DNA from: DASPKM01 sp035628135
GTDB lineage: Bacteria > Bacteroidota > Bacteroidia > Chitinophagales > Chitinophagaceae
NCBI GenBank assembly: GCA_035628135.1
Contig: DASPKM010000001.1
Location: 62,001 to 126,000 of the forward strand
Length of the DNA: 64,000 nucleotides
Direction: 5' to 3'
Positions 26,845 through 36,955 of this stretch are shown one piece after another. The notes beneath the pieces are model-generated. The model was not told the DNA's origin. It did not search any database and saw nothing but the letters and a program-made list of their open reading frames with translations. Position 1 is the first letter of the stretch; every line of letters starts with the position of its first letter. A program made the translations under genes and the position numbers.

Positions 26845-27306
26845 ATGAGCTTGTCAGCGCAACTTGCAAAACATTTCAGGGATGTTCACTTCGGCGGAAA
26901 CTGGACCTCCGTCAATTTAAAAGACAGTATTGCCAGTATCAATTGGCAGCAGGCTACCACGCAGGTACATTCCTGCAATACCATTGCAGCGCTTGTATAT
27001 CATATAAACTATTATGTGAGCGCCGTGCTGAAGGTTTTGCAGGGCCACCCGCTCGATGCGCACGATAAGTATAGCTTTGACCTTCCGCCGATACAATCGC
27101 AGGAAGGTTGGGAACAATTATTGGATAAAACCTGGAGTGACGCTGAAAGCTTCGCAGTGTTGGTAGAACAACTGCCCGAAGCAAAGCTTTGGGAAAATAT
27201 GGCAGACCCTAAATACGGAACATACTACAGGAATATCCAGGGCATAATTGAGCATGCACATTATCATCTCGGCCAGATAGTGATAGTAAAAAAGATGTTG
27301 TTATAA
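26845..27306 (+). CDS. DinB-like four-helix bundle protein
   Basis: 153 residues of the DinB/YfiT-like fold: start Ala-Lys-His-Phe, His in VYHINYY, and the C-terminal His-Ala-His-Tyr-His-Leu-Gly-Gln that completes the metal site typical of the superfamily. No signal peptide, so cytoplasmic. Proteins of this group bind divalent metal and some are thiol transferases; the substrate here is unknown. It is transcribed away from the peptide-export operon and is probably independent of it. Confidence 0.9.
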   Translation: MSLSAQLAKHFRDVHFGGNWTSVNLKDSIASINWQQATTQVHSCNTIAALVYHINYYVSAVLKVLQGHPLDAHDKYSFDLPPIQSQEGWEQLLDKTWSDAESFAVLVEQLPEAKLWENMADPKYGTYYRNIQGIIEHAHYHLGQIVIVKKMLL

Positions 27307-27566
27307 ACCTGAAGTACAATGGAATTGACATTCTTTCCGGGCCTAAGCAGAAAGTGCTTTCCATCCCCACAGGCAGGGTAGAAATCATTCAAAGCAGGTC
27401 GAAATTCCCTACAGTAATATACTTTTTGAAAAATAGGAAAGAGGTGTTTGGGATCAGCAGGGATAAGGATGGGTTTTCAGGCGACAGTTTGTTGCAGATT
27501 GCTAACGCGGCTGATAAGTTGGGTATGCCCATTTCACGTGTGTGGCCTCCAACAAGCTATCTGTAA
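27252..27566 (+). pseudogene. Coding-like frame without a good start, possible remnant
   Basis: A frame free of stops runs from 27252 to a stop at 27566, overlapping the end of the DinB gene in another frame. It reads like protein (VINLKYNGIDILSGPK, then FLKNRKEVFGISRDKDGF) but has no ATG; the first usable start is GTG at 27354, giving 70 residues. The predicted product is soluble and mixed alpha/beta. I do not recognise a family. It may be a decayed gene whose 5' end was lost, a gene with a GTG start, or chance. It accounts for most of the 317-base gap between the DinB and alpha/beta-hydrolase genes. The last 57 bases of the gap are AT-rich and look like a promoter region. Confidence 0.4.
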
Positions 27567-27623
27567 ATCCCCGACTAAGGGAGTGTTTCCATGTCCACTT
27601 ATTTCTAAAATATTTTTAACAAC

Positions 27624-28670
27624 ATGAGAATAACGATCGCCACGCTTGTGCTTGCAATATGGATTGCGGCATGCCAGGACCAGTCAAAAAAAACCGATGG
27701 CAGTTTTGCTAAGAATGGTACCGATACTGCGGTAAATGAAAAATCATTCATTGAGCTGGGTGGAGAAAAGCAATACGTGGAGATTACCGGCGCGTCGTCA
27801 CGCAATCCTGTTCTGCTTTTTATACATGGAGGCCCGGGCTGGCCCCAAACGCCGCATCTTCGGTATTTTAATGCAGACCTCACAAAAGATGTCATACTCG
27901 TAGCGTGGGAACAATCGGGCTCCGGAAAATCATTCATGCAAAATCCTGAACCAAAAAATCTAAGCCTGGAGCAGATCGTGAGCGATGCGCATGAACTGAC
28001 TCAAATACTTAAGAAAAAATTCAACCAGGATAAAGTTTACGTTGCTGGATTTTCGTGGGGCAGTACGGTAGGACTGAAGCTTATTGACAAATATCCGGAC
28101 GATTACATTGCTTACTTCGGCATTTCACAAGTGCTTAGCGCAAGAGAGAGTATCAGGCAGTCGAGAAAATGGATTACCGAACAGGCCAGGTCCCGCGGAG
28201 ATAAGCCAGCCCTTGCAGCGCTGGAACGAATTGAGAAAGGGGATACCGGCATATGCAAAAAAGAGCTCGAGTGCTTTTATAAACAATACGAGTTTTTAAC
28301 AAAATATGGGGGTGCTATCTATAAAAAGGAATCCGAAGCGGAGATAGAGAAAGCAGTAACTAAATATGAAGACTATAAAGATTATGATTGGATGAAGGCA
28401 TTCAATTATTCCATCGGCCGGCTGGAGAATGATCTGTTCAATACTGACCTGCGTACAATAACCGAAACTAAGATCCCCGTATATTTCCTGGTGGGAAGGC
28501 ACGACTGGAATATTCCGGCGCATGTTACCGAAACATACGTCAGCAAGCTGAAGGCCCCTAAAAAAGAGGTTATCTGGTTCGACAATTCCGGGCATGAACC
28601 CCTGGAAGAAGAAGCTGCAAAGTTCAACCAGGTGATCATTGAAAAAATCAGGTCAACTAATGCACAATAG
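27624..28670 (+). CDS. Alpha/beta hydrolase lipoprotein, proline-iminopeptidase-like
   Basis: 348 residues with lipobox WIAA-Cys17, so probably membrane-anchored. The alpha/beta hydrolase core has the oxyanion segment HGGPG (68-72), nucleophile Ser144 (GFSWGSTVG), a late Asp in GRHDWNIP and a His in SGHEPLEEE, giving a complete triad. The HGGPG motif and overall pattern are those of prolyl iminopeptidases and related hydrolases. It probably removes N-terminal proline or other small groups from peptides or esters, but many lipoproteins of this group are uncharacterised. It stands alone before the next plus-strand gene. Confidence 0.88.
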   Translation: MRITIATLVLAIWIAACQDQSKKTDGSFAKNGTDTAVNEKSFIELGGEKQYVEITGASSRNPVLLFIHGGPGWPQTPHLRYFNADLTKDVILVAWEQSGSGKSFMQNPEPKNLSLEQIVSDAHELTQILKKKFNQDKVYVAGFSWGSTVGLKLIDKYPDDYIAYFGISQVLSARESIRQSRKWITEQARSRGDKPALAALERIEKGDTGICKKELECFYKQYEFLTKYGGAIYKKESEAEIEKAVTKYEDYKDYDWMKAFNYSIGRLENDLFNTDLRTITETKIPVYFLVGRHDWNIPAHVTETYVSKLKAPKKEVIWFDNSGHEPLEEEAAKFNQVIIEKIRSTNAQ

Positions 28671-28733
28671 CGCTTTGCAACGCTTGCAGGGTACCGCTAT
28701 TTTTTATATTTTACCGTACTTCAATCCTGCACT

Positions 28734-30146
28734 ATGCGTAAACTATTGCTTATCCTGGTTGTGTTGCCGGCCTGTACTGTTTTCGGCCAGCAGCGGAAGC
28801 ACGTACAACATATCGGTTGGCGCGGCAGTAATATAGAGCTGCATTCCATTTCAGATAAATCGAAACAACAGGTATGCAGCGTATTGTTGAAATACGATAG
28901 CATCAGGGGATTTTTACTCACCGGTAATATAGAATACCAGCAAAGTTTTACGCTTCCCCGCAAGCCCAATGAAAACATGCTGGGCGGCTTTTTCAGGGAT
29001 GGCAAGATATTCCTGTTCCTGGACAACGGTGGCGAGGATGGGCTCCATTGCTGGACCATCGATCCAACAACCGGCAGCGCGCTGGAAAACATCATTCCTT
29101 TCGACCTAAAAAGAGAAAAAATAATCGATCGCATCAGTTGCGGCGACCATTTCCTGTACTTCACCGCAAACAAAAAAACTTCCGAGTTTATCATCCACGA
29201 TTTTACCAGCGAAAGCAAGTTCACCACCACCCGGCACGCATTCGACGAAGGATGGTGGCAGGACCTTACCAGGGCCCGCGGTTTCAGCCGCGCAATCGAC
29301 GTAGAAAAAATAGATTTTGAAGGCGATTGCAGCGTGGAAGTAGCGGCAACGTCCAATAAAATCTATGTAAGAAATGATTCGCTTTTCTTGCTCATGAATG
29401 CTCAGAACGGGATCACCAGAATATTCAGCTTTGACCTTCCGGGACAAACCGTGGCACAAAGAACAGTCACACATGCGGTTCCGGCAATGACGCCTGGCAA
29501 GCCCGGCGCCTTTGCAGATAATTCTTATTTGCTTAAGGACAAACTGTATTACGTGTATGCAACATTGGATAGCCTAGGCCTGGAGGTAATTGATTTTAAT
29601 ACTGGCAAAACACTTAGGTCCTACAGGACAGGCCGCGGTGAGGACATTCCTTTTAAAAACACTGCGCTGATGCAGGAAGGGGGCGCATATTCTTCCAATG
29701 CAAAACGCGAGCTGGACAAAACCCGTCAATTGCTTCGCAAAATGGTTACCGGCGACGCGGTAGTGGTAGCTACACTCAATAGCAAAGGGCAGGTAGCGTT
29801 AACGATCGGGTCTTATAAAAAAATAAGCACCGGCGGCGGCGGAGGCAGGTGGACGACAGCCGGTGTGGGTAGCCCCGGTAACGTGCCGACCATGGTATAT
29901 ATACCTACCGGTGGGTTCGCCCGCAGCGCCTGGACAAAATCAGCCTATTTTAAAATGCTGATGGACGCTGATACGCATGAACACGTCGAAGGCAATATGG
30001 GCGCATCCATCAACGAAAAAATCGAACAATACACAAAGGGACTCAAAATACCAATGGAAGCAGAAAACCTATTTGTGTACAATGGAGCATATTATTACGC
30101 TTATTACAATAAGGAAGAGCGTAAGCTGTCGCTTGTGCAGTTTTAA
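28734..30146 (+). CDS. Secreted protein of unknown function, possible beta-propeller
   Basis: 470 residues with signal peptide 1-18. The mature part alternates short beta-strands with charged turns (for example DGKIFLFLDNGGEDG and DKLYYVYATLD), consistent with a beta-propeller, but I recognise no family. A Gly-rich loop (Gly-Gly-Gly-Gly-Gly-Arg) occurs near residue 369. It is transcribed from a 63-base gap after the hydrolase lipoprotein gene and ends just before a strong terminator. No active-site motif was seen. Confidence 0.7.
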   Translation: MRKLLLILVVLPACTVFGQQRKHVQHIGWRGSNIELHSISDKSKQQVCSVLLKYDSIRGFLLTGNIEYQQSFTLPRKPNENMLGGFFRDGKIFLFLDNGGEDGLHCWTIDPTTGSALENIIPFDLKREKIIDRISCGDHFLYFTANKKTSEFIIHDFTSESKFTTTRHAFDEGWWQDLTRARGFSRAIDVEKIDFEGDCSVEVAATSNKIYVRNDSLFLLMNAQNGITRIFSFDLPGQTVAQRTVTHAVPAMTPGKPGAFADNSYLLKDKLYYVYATLDSLGLEVIDFNTGKTLRSYRTGRGEDIPFKNTALMQEGGAYSSNAKRELDKTRQLLRKMVTGDAVVVATLNSKGQVALTIGSYKKISTGGGGGRWTTAGVGSPGNVPTMVYIPTGGFARSAWTKSAYFKMLMDADTHEHVEGNMGASINEKIEQYTKGLKIPMEAENLFVYNGAYYYAYYNKEERKLSLVQF

Positions 30147-30168
30147 ATGCACTGCCTGTTGTACAAAT

Positions 30169-30200
30169 AAAAAATCCGGGACTGGCATCCCGGATTTTTT
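30169..30200. terminator. Bidirectional intrinsic terminator
   Basis: A 13-bp perfect stem (30169-30181 with 30188-30200, loop CTGGCA) has A6 on one side and T6-7 on the other, so it can stop transcription from both directions. It lies between the convergent propeller-like gene and the giant T9SS protein gene. Confidence 0.92.
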
Positions 30201-30223
30201 TATGCTGTTTACACATCATCGGT

Positions 30224-33200
30224 CTATCTTCTCGCTTTTACCAGCTTAGCGGTATTCACTACCTGGCCATTGACCTTTAACCGTACCATGTATACTCCCG
30301 GTGTAAAGGTGCTGTTGGACACATCCAGCCGCAGTGTATTCATTCCTGCGGGAAGCTTGCCTGCATCCCTGCGGAATATAACCCTTCCCGTCAGGTCCAC
30401 TATATCAACGCTTACATGATTGGATGCGGCGCTGTTGTCGAAGTCGATCTTCAGGTTGTTGGTGAATGGATTGGGATAAGCCAGTATGCGCACTTTCTTC
30501 AACTCTTCTTCAACTGCCACTTCTGTTGTAGCAGCATTTGCGCCGCGCGAAGCGTCGGTAGTTTGCACAATGCTGCCATCATTGAAGCGGTTCGGAACAG
30601 TTCCGCCGGTAACATCGTCATAGGCCTGAATCACAATTGCAGTTGTGAAGGTATAGTTGGCATCGGGTGGCGATGAAACGTTCAATAACAATTCGCCGTT
30701 TTCGTCAGGGGCCACATCGCCGATGTATGCTACTTCCGAATCGTTGCGGTACGAGTTTAGGTATACTGTCCGGTTGCCGATGGAATAAGTGGCATTGAAA
30801 TTACCATCCCATCCCGGTCCTATGCTTCCAAAGAAACCAATGCGGTAACGTTTGGAATGATTGAGGCCTGTGAGCTTGAATTGCCCAACCTGAAGCCGGT
30901 CTAACCAGTAGCAGCTTCTCGTTACTGCATCGGGGAATATACCTACGCCGCTTTGCATTCCTGCATCGTTTTGTCCATTGAAGTGTTGCGTAATGCTCAT
31001 GGTAATGCCCGTATTCTGCAAGGCATCGTTCTTAAGATCAGGGAAGGTCTTTCCTGCATCGGGGTTCACATTGGTATTGTTCCAGGGCGAACCTGCAGGA
31101 TAGGTGAACGTGAGGTTCACATATATCACTGACTTAGGCGTAATGGTCACTTCTGTATTGCTGTACTCGGAGAAGGTCGGTCCTCCACTGTTGGTGGCCC
31201 TCACCCTGAACCAATACTTAGTGTTAGCGCTAAGACCATTATTGGTGTAAGTGGTTACGTTGGCTCCCGTGGTGGTCACCAGCGTCCATGGTCCCGCGGC
31301 ATCGGTTGCCCTGTATATTTCGTAACCTGTTTCCGCATTGGTACGGTCTGCCCATACCAGTGTCACCGCATTTTTGTCTTTCGGTTCTGCGTACAGGTGA
31401 ATGGGATTCATCAGCGGGACGGTATCTGTGAATTCTTCCAGTACAACACCGTTCAGGTACATGAACTGTGCGCTTGCCTGTTTGGTAATATCTACCTGCA
31501 GGTTATTGGATGCATTAGGCGTCATTCCACTCAGGTAAGCAACGCGATGTTGATTGTACCGCGCATCCAGCGAAGTGGTAACCGCGCCGGTACCAGCATA
31601 ATTAGCTGAAGCGGTAAGGCCATTATTACTGCTGCCGATGAAAGCAACGTTGTATTTCTTCGCGGGATTCAACCCGGTGAACGTAATACGCCTGTTGGTT
31701 GCGTGGTCAGACAATACGCCGCCAACCAGTACGGAATCGGTGTACACGCCGGAATTATTACCGGTAAGATAACCAAGGCGGAATGTATTGCTCCAACTAC
31801 TGTCTATGCGTATGCTGATAGCGGAGGTAGTTCCTGCTTCATCTTTCAGGTTAAGCAGTTGTTTGCCCGCATAAGCAAATCCTACAAAATCGTTCCACGG
31901 CATTCCTGCTGCATTGCCATCGGTTCCAAAGTTTACATAGAACGAACGCGTACGCTTGTCTGCCACTTGCACTGTAATGGTTTTTGAATTGGTGCCACCT
32001 TTATCATCTTTTGCAATGATGTTAATGGTATGCAGGCCCAGGAATTCCTTACCGGGATCGGCCACCAACTGATAGTTGCTTCCGCCGAGCGATTGCAGTG
32101 TAACGAATGGCGGCAGGTTTTCTGCTGTAACCGTAATTACATCGCCGGCATTGTCGGTAACGGTGAAAGGCTCACTGAACGTGCTTTCAGTTTTTACAAA
32201 GATGTTGTCCAGGTTATTGATCAGCGGGCTGTTATTACCCGTGAGCACCGACACCGTATCGCTGGGCTGTGAGTCGCCAATGGAATTAGACGCCACCACA
32301 TAATAATAATACTGTGTTACCGGTACTGCCGTTGCATCGGTATAAGTAACTGCATTGGCATTGTTGCCTGCGGGGTTCAACAAGGTATAAGGACCACCGA
32401 GGGTAGTTGCCCTGAATATCTTGTACCTTGTTTCGTTGTATGCTATATCGTTCCAATTAAGGCGCGAGCCTTTGTGCTCCACGAACTCACCTGTTAAACC
32501 AGTAGGCCGTGCAGGAGCGGTGCCATCATCGTATTGATTGATGATCTCGAACGCATTGAGCCAGCCACCGATATCGGGGTGCGGGTCACCGATCATTTGA
32601 ACAGTGATAACGCCGCTTGCATTCGGCGAAAGGTCGTTGATGGAAACCTTGTTTTGCGTATTACCCTGTACCGGCAGTGAAACTGAAATGGAACCTACCT
32701 GGTAAGTAGTAGTTCCGTTGTCGGGATACAGGTTAAACACGCTGCTGGCGAAGAATGTCAATGTATACTTGCGCGCGGGGTTCAATCCCGATATAGTAAG
32801 CGTTGAAATGTCTACTGAATTATTGCCGAGGAAATAACCCCAGTGCACGCCGTCTTTCATTACAGCATCGGGATACACGCCGGAATTATTGCCCGTTTGT
32901 GCTCCAAGGTCGTTCAGGTTGAACTGCCAGCTATTGGCCACTGCGGCCCCTACGGTAGTGGTGGTACCTGCGGTATTTTTAAGACTGGCGATGGACTGGC
33001 TGCCCATGTTGTTCCATGGAGCGGGAGCGGTAGTGCCATTCTTAATGCTCACGAGTATCTTTTCGTTCGGGTCTTTTTCATTTACCGTAATGGTAAATGA
33101 ACGGCTTACCCATGCTCCGAATCCATCGTCTACCATTAATGATACATTGTACACACCCGACACCGCATAGCCCGGCGCAATGTGCAGTGTTCCGCCGCCG

Positions 33201-36200
33201 GTGCCGTTGTGGCTGAAGCTTGCAAACGAAGGCAATCCTGTGAACGTCCAACCGATGAACGAAGGATTCTCATTGTCATTGGCCACGATGGGCAGATCCA
33301 GCACAGCGCCTTCATCGATGGAAACATTGCTGATTGGATTGAGGGTTGGCGGGAAGTTATCATTCACCAGCATATTGAGGTAGGTGGTATCTCCGCCGCC
33401 ATTGCCATCGTCCACATAGATGTTGATCACATATCCGCCCTGGTCGCTGAAGCCCGGATTGAATGTCAGCTCGGCTGCGCCGTTAATGCCTGTGGTAAGT
33501 GTAGCAAACCAGGGCAGGTTGTCTGAGCTGAAGCTGATGGCATCACCATCCGCATCGGTTGCGGCCAGTGGCAATACGAATTGTACCGAGTGACGTATCG
33601 TAAAGTCCAGCACGTCTGTTACCACCGGCAGAGAGTTCAGTGTTTTGCCGCTGGCTTCATTGGTATACGCAGTGAGGCCGCCGATACCTTTTGCGCGCAC
33701 TTTATAGAAATAAGTTACGTTGGCAAAGAGGCCGCGGTCTGTATAATGCTTCTGCGTTCCGGTGCCGCCGGCTACGGTGGTAATAAGCCTGAAATTGGTA
33801 TTGTCATTGGTAGAGCGGTAAATTTCGAATAGCGTTTCGTTGCTCGAATTATCGTTCCATGTAAGATTGATGGCCGAAGAAGATATCACTGTTGCACTCA
33901 GCAGCGTGGGTGCCGCCGGTGCGGGAGGCGCAGCTTGTGTGGTAGCGGAAGCAGCAGCCGAGAACGATGATTCACCCGCGTTGCTGATGGCCCGCACCTT
34001 ATACCAATAAGTAGTGGATGCATTGCGTCCTGAATCGATGAACGAGATAACGCCTGCGGCTGTGGTGCCGATGTTAAGGAATGGCCCTGCGGCCGAGGTT
34101 GCGCGCACTACTTCAAAACCCGTTTCATCGCTGCTGTTGTCTGTCCAGCCCAGTGCAATACGATCGAAGCCTGTTGCATTTGCATTCAATGCAGAAGGCG
34201 CTGTGGGCGGAGTGCCCGGTGCAGTGTACGAATCGCTGAATGCCGAAGCAGGCACCAGTTGGCGACCAAGCCCCGCATCATTCTGCCAATACAATTCCAT
34301 TACCTGGTCCGAGCCCACTTCCATGTAGGTAATGGTAATGGGATATATGCCTGCGGTGAGCAATATCGGTGTTCCTGTTTTACAGGTAACCGGATGCGGG
34401 AAGTCGTTCGCAACCTGCGGTGTTGCAGTATGCGAATATGGTTGGCCTATGTATACTTTGCTGCCGTCATCGGAACAGGTTTCGAAAGTATACGTCGCCG
34501 TAGTGGGTATGTTGATGTATCCGCGCCATATAATGGCAAACTGGTCATCGCGGTTACGCACGCTCAGGTCGAGGTTCGGTGATAGGCCCGATTCAACTGG
34601 GCTGCCAATAGCCTCGAAGTCGGGCAGCACAAACCATAACCCTTCATAATATTGGTAGGCCAGTCCTTGCAGCTTGGTCACCACGTTCAACTGATTACTG
34701 GGCGCTGATACATTGCCTGCAGCGTCCTTTGCTTTTACAATGAATGTATAACGCTGGAAGCTGTCCAGCTCATTGATGGTGAATGAAAGCTTATCCGTAG
34801 TATACAGCTTGGTGCCGTTTACATAGATATCATATTTGGATACGCCTGCGTTGTCTGTCGATGCGTCCCATTCCAATGAAACGGAGAAGCGGCCAACCGC
34901 GGTGTAGCGCAGGTTGCCCGGCGCTGTGGGCGGATTATTATCGGCCGTTGTTGTAACGCTTACTTCATTGCTGTTAGCAGGTGCGGCGCTGGTATTATTT
35001 ACAGCGCGCACTATGTAATAATATGTTTTGCCGGAAGCAAGATTTATATCATTATAAGTAAGTACGTCCGCTGCTGTAAGTGCAATGAAAGTATAAGGAC
35101 CTCCCGCTTGCGTTGCGCGATAGATCTCGAATCCTGTTTCGTTGAATGCGGGCGTGGGATTATCGCTCCAGTTAAGCTGCACACTGGTAGGTGTCAACAC
35201 AAATGCGTTGAGGTTCTTGGCCGCATCAGGTTTATTCACGCCGTTTGCCGGAACTACGCTGAAGTCGGGCGAGAAGAATGCATTACAACCGAATTGTTCC
35301 CTTACCCTTGCCCTGTACAGTCCGGGCGCGGCATTGTAGATACTGTCTGTACCAACAATAGTGCTATCCGTGCTAAGATGCCAGTATTCATATCCTACAA
35401 AACCGGGGGGCAGTCTCAATGGAACGGTAGTGCTTCCGTCCGGCGCGGGTAATACCTTGCTGCGAAGTCCTTTGATGGTAATAGGCGGAGTAACTGTAGT
35501 GCTTTTAGGACCAACCACAACGGGTTTGGGCGACCACTCCGACCATGGGCCCGTGCTGGTTCTCTTAAAACGAACGCGGTATGTCCCGTACGTGGTAGCA
35601 ACATATTCGTTGGAAGTGGCGCTGGGAATAGTGGTATAGCCGCTTCCCGTGTTCACCTGCCATTCGTATGCAACAAAACCTGGGGAAATGCCCAGCCTTG
35701 CACTGACCGTTTCATCGGGGCAGAATTCACTTTTTTGAAAATACACCAGGGGGTTGGCCTTGTGCATATCGTTCATATATTCTACATAACCTGGCTCGAA
35801 CCAGTGCGAGATCCATATATAGTGTCCGCGGTCGGGGTAAAGCGTCCATTTGATATCGGCGCCGCGGTTCTTGAGTGAATCGTGCAGCATCTGGGCCATG
35901 AACAGGCTGGGATTGGCATCCAGCCCCCCGGTTGCAAACCAGATGGGCACGTGAATAAAATCAGGAATAAAGGGAATGAGCCCTGTAGCGGCTGCTGAGC
36001 TGGGCGTTGATTTGGTAATGCGATGGGGATAGCCGGCCACGATGTCGAAGCTTGCGCTGCCGCCCGCCGATGCGCCGTTAACGAGCACGCGGTCCACATC
36101 AAGCTTACAATATTTTGCAAGTGAGTCCAGTACCTGTATTACAGGACCGTAATATGAGTTGCCGAATGAGCCGCCGGTATTTTGAGGGAACAATACAAAT

Positions 36201-36613
36201 CCATCGAAGGAGCCATTGTCTACGCGATCGCGGAAAATTTCACCGCCCTGTAACAGGTGAATCTCGTTATCGTAGATGCCGCCTTTTTCTCCGGCCCCAT
36301 GCCAGAATATCATAACGGGATATTTTTTACCGTCCGATACATTGTGCTGGTAGGTTTTGGGGAATTTCAGGCGAAATGAAATGCCGTTAAAGTGATAAGC
36401 TTTGTACGATGATGTGTTCCAGCCGAGGTTACGGTTGGTGATCACCCATTTCTGCACATTGCCCCAGTTGGTTACCGGCGCGCTGCCAGGATTGTACAAA
36501 TTGATAGGGTCTGCGGGGTCAAACACGTTGGGTTGAGCCTTAAGGGCGGCATAAGCAATCAATAAGGTTGTGGAAAGAAGTAAAACCTTCTTCATAAATA
36601 AAGTATTATTCAT
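30224..36613 (-). CDS. Giant T9SS-secreted multidomain protein with esterase-like head
   Basis: 2129 residues. Signal peptide to about 26 (ATG at 36595, starting Met-Lys-Lys, is an equally good start). An alpha/beta-hydrolase head (about 70-290) has Gly-Ala-Ser182-Ala-Gly, Asp232 and His264, like polyhydroxyalkanoate-depolymerase/feruloyl-esterase-type enzymes. FN3 domains are near 465-557, 560-647, 802-893, 900-992, 1366-1458 and 1733-1827; PA14 650-795; Ig-like domains 995-1085, 1090-1178 and 1462-1552. Three copies of an unrecognised 170-residue module lie at 1186-1358, 1557-1728 and 1829-1998. A type A sorting domain (2043-2129, AYPNPF) marks T9SS export. It is probably a cell-surface or secreted esterase on polysaccharide; the head's activity is not proven. 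Confidence 0.9.
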   Translation of the reverse strand: MNNTLFMKKVLLLSTTLLIAYAALKAQPNVFDPADPINLYNPGSAPVTNWGNVQKWVITNRNLGWNTSSYKAYHFNGISFRLKFPKTYQHNVSDGKKYPVMIFWHGAGEKGGIYDNEIHLLQGGEIFRDRVDNGSFDGFVLFPQNTGGSFGNSYYGPVIQVLDSLAKYCKLDVDRVLVNGASAGGSASFDIVAGYPHRITKSTPSSAAATGLIPFIPDFIHVPIWFATGGLDANPSLFMAQMLHDSLKNRGADIKWTLYPDRGHYIWISHWFEPGYVEYMNDMHKANPLVYFQKSEFCPDETVSARLGISPGFVAYEWQVNTGSGYTTIPSATSNEYVATTYGTYRVRFKRTSTGPWSEWSPKPVVVGPKSTTVTPPITIKGLRSKVLPAPDGSTTVPLRLPPGFVGYEYWHLSTDSTIVGTDSIYNAAPGLYRARVREQFGCNAFFSPDFSVVPANGVNKPDAAKNLNAFVLTPTSVQLNWSDNPTPAFNETGFEIYRATQAGGPYTFIALTAADVLTYNDINLASGKTYYYIVRAVNNTSAAPANSNEVSVTTTADNNPPTAPGNLRYTAVGRFSVSLEWDASTDNAGVSKYDIYVNGTKLYTTDKLSFTINELDSFQRYTFIVKAKDAAGNVSAPSNQLNVVTKLQGLAYQYYEGLWFVLPDFEAIGSPVESGLSPNLDLSVRNRDDQFAIIWRGYINIPTTATYTFETCSDDGSKVYIGQPYSHTATPQVANDFPHPVTCKTGTPILLTAGIYPITITYMEVGSDQVMELYWQNDAGLGRQLVPASAFSDSYTAPGTPPTAPSALNANATGFDRIALGWTDNSSDETGFEVVRATSAAGPFLNIGTTAAGVISFIDSGRNASTTYWYKVRAISNAGESSFSAAASATTQAAPPAPAAPTLLSATVISSSAINLTWNDNSSNETLFEIYRSTNDNTNFRLITTVAGGTGTQKHYTDRGLFANVTYFYKVRAKGIGGLTAYTNEASGKTLNSLPVVTDVLDFTIRHSVQFVLPLAATDADGDAISFSSDNLPWFATLTTGINGAAELTFNPGFSDQGGYVINIYVDDGNGGGDTTYLNMLVNDNFPPTLNPISNVSIDEGAVLDLPIVANDNENPSFIGWTFTGLPSFASFSHNGTGGGTLHIAPGYAVSGVYNVSLMVDDGFGAWVSRSFTITVNEKDPNEKILVSIKNGTTAPAPWNNMGSQSIASLKNTAGTTTTVGAAVANSWQFNLNDLGAQTGNNSGVYPDAVMKDGVHWGYFLGNNSVDISTLTISGLNPARKYTLTFFASSVFNLYPDNGTTTYQVGSISVSLPVQGNTQNKVSINDLSPNASGVITVQMIGDPHPDIGGWLNAFEIINQYDDGTAPARPTGLTGEFVEHKGSRLNWNDIAYNETRYKIFRATTLGGPYTLLNPAGNNANAVTYTDATAVPVTQYYYYVVASNSIGDSQPSDTVSVLTGNNSPLINNLDNIFVKTESTFSEPFTVTDNAGDVITVTAENLPPFVTLQSLGGSNYQLVADPGKEFLGLHTINIIAKDDKGGTNSKTITVQVADKRTRSFYVNFGTDGNAAGMPWNDFVGFAYAGKQLLNLKDEAGTTSAISIRIDSSWSNTFRLGYLTGNNSGVYTDSVLVGGVLSDHATNRRITFTGLNPAKKYNVAFIGSSNNGLTASANYAGTGAVTTSLDARYNQHRVAYLSGMTPNASNNLQVDITKQASAQFMYLNGVVLEEFTDTVPLMNPIHLYAEPKDKNAVTLVWADRTNAETGYEIYRATDAAGPWTLVTTTGANVTTYTNNGLSANTKYWFRVRATNSGGPTFSEYSNTEVTITPKSVIYVNLTFTYPAGSPWNNTNVNPDAGKTFPDLKNDALQNTGITMSITQHFNGQNDAGMQSGVGIFPDAVTRSCYWLDRLQVGQFKLTGLNHSKRYRIGFFGSIGPGWDGNFNATYSIGNRTVYLNSYRNDSEVAYIGDVAPDENGELLLNVSSPPDANYTFTTAIVIQAYDDVTGGTVPNRFNDGSIVQTTDASRGANAATTEVAVEEELKKVRILAYPNPFTNNLKIDFDNSAASNHVSVDIVDLTGRVIFRRDAGKLPAGMNTLRLDVSNSTFTPGVYMVRLKVNGQVVNTAKLVKARR

Positions 36614-36955
36614 TTGAGATAAAGACCAGGTTAGCCAAAAGGTTTTTTTGGAAGGATATTAAACAGCATTAAAGAGACGATGTAATTGCTAATAAGGTTG
36701 TTTCAGATATACTGCGGGCAAAGGGTAAAAAAACCAGGCGTGAAGGTATCAAAATTCCCGGTGAAAAGCAGTCGAGGAACCTGTAAATATTTCCAGATTA
36801 TTAATTGGTGGTAATAATACGATAAGTGGTTTTACGCGGGCTGATGTCGTGAATGGATGAGGCCGCTGTTACAGCCGCTTGTTTGTGAAAAATTTACCGG
36901 ATGGATCATCGAAAAAGACGTGTCCAGGATAAATTTTTACAGAAAACTATTCAAA
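36614..36955. other. Gene-free gap between divergent genes
   Basis: About 340 bases with no open frame of coding quality. It is rich in A and T, with runs such as GGTTTTTTTGG near 36640 and an AT stretch near 36790-36815, and it must hold the promoters of the divergent T9SS gene and BlaI-like gene. I see no tRNA, repeat or clear promoter motif in it. Confidence 0.6.
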
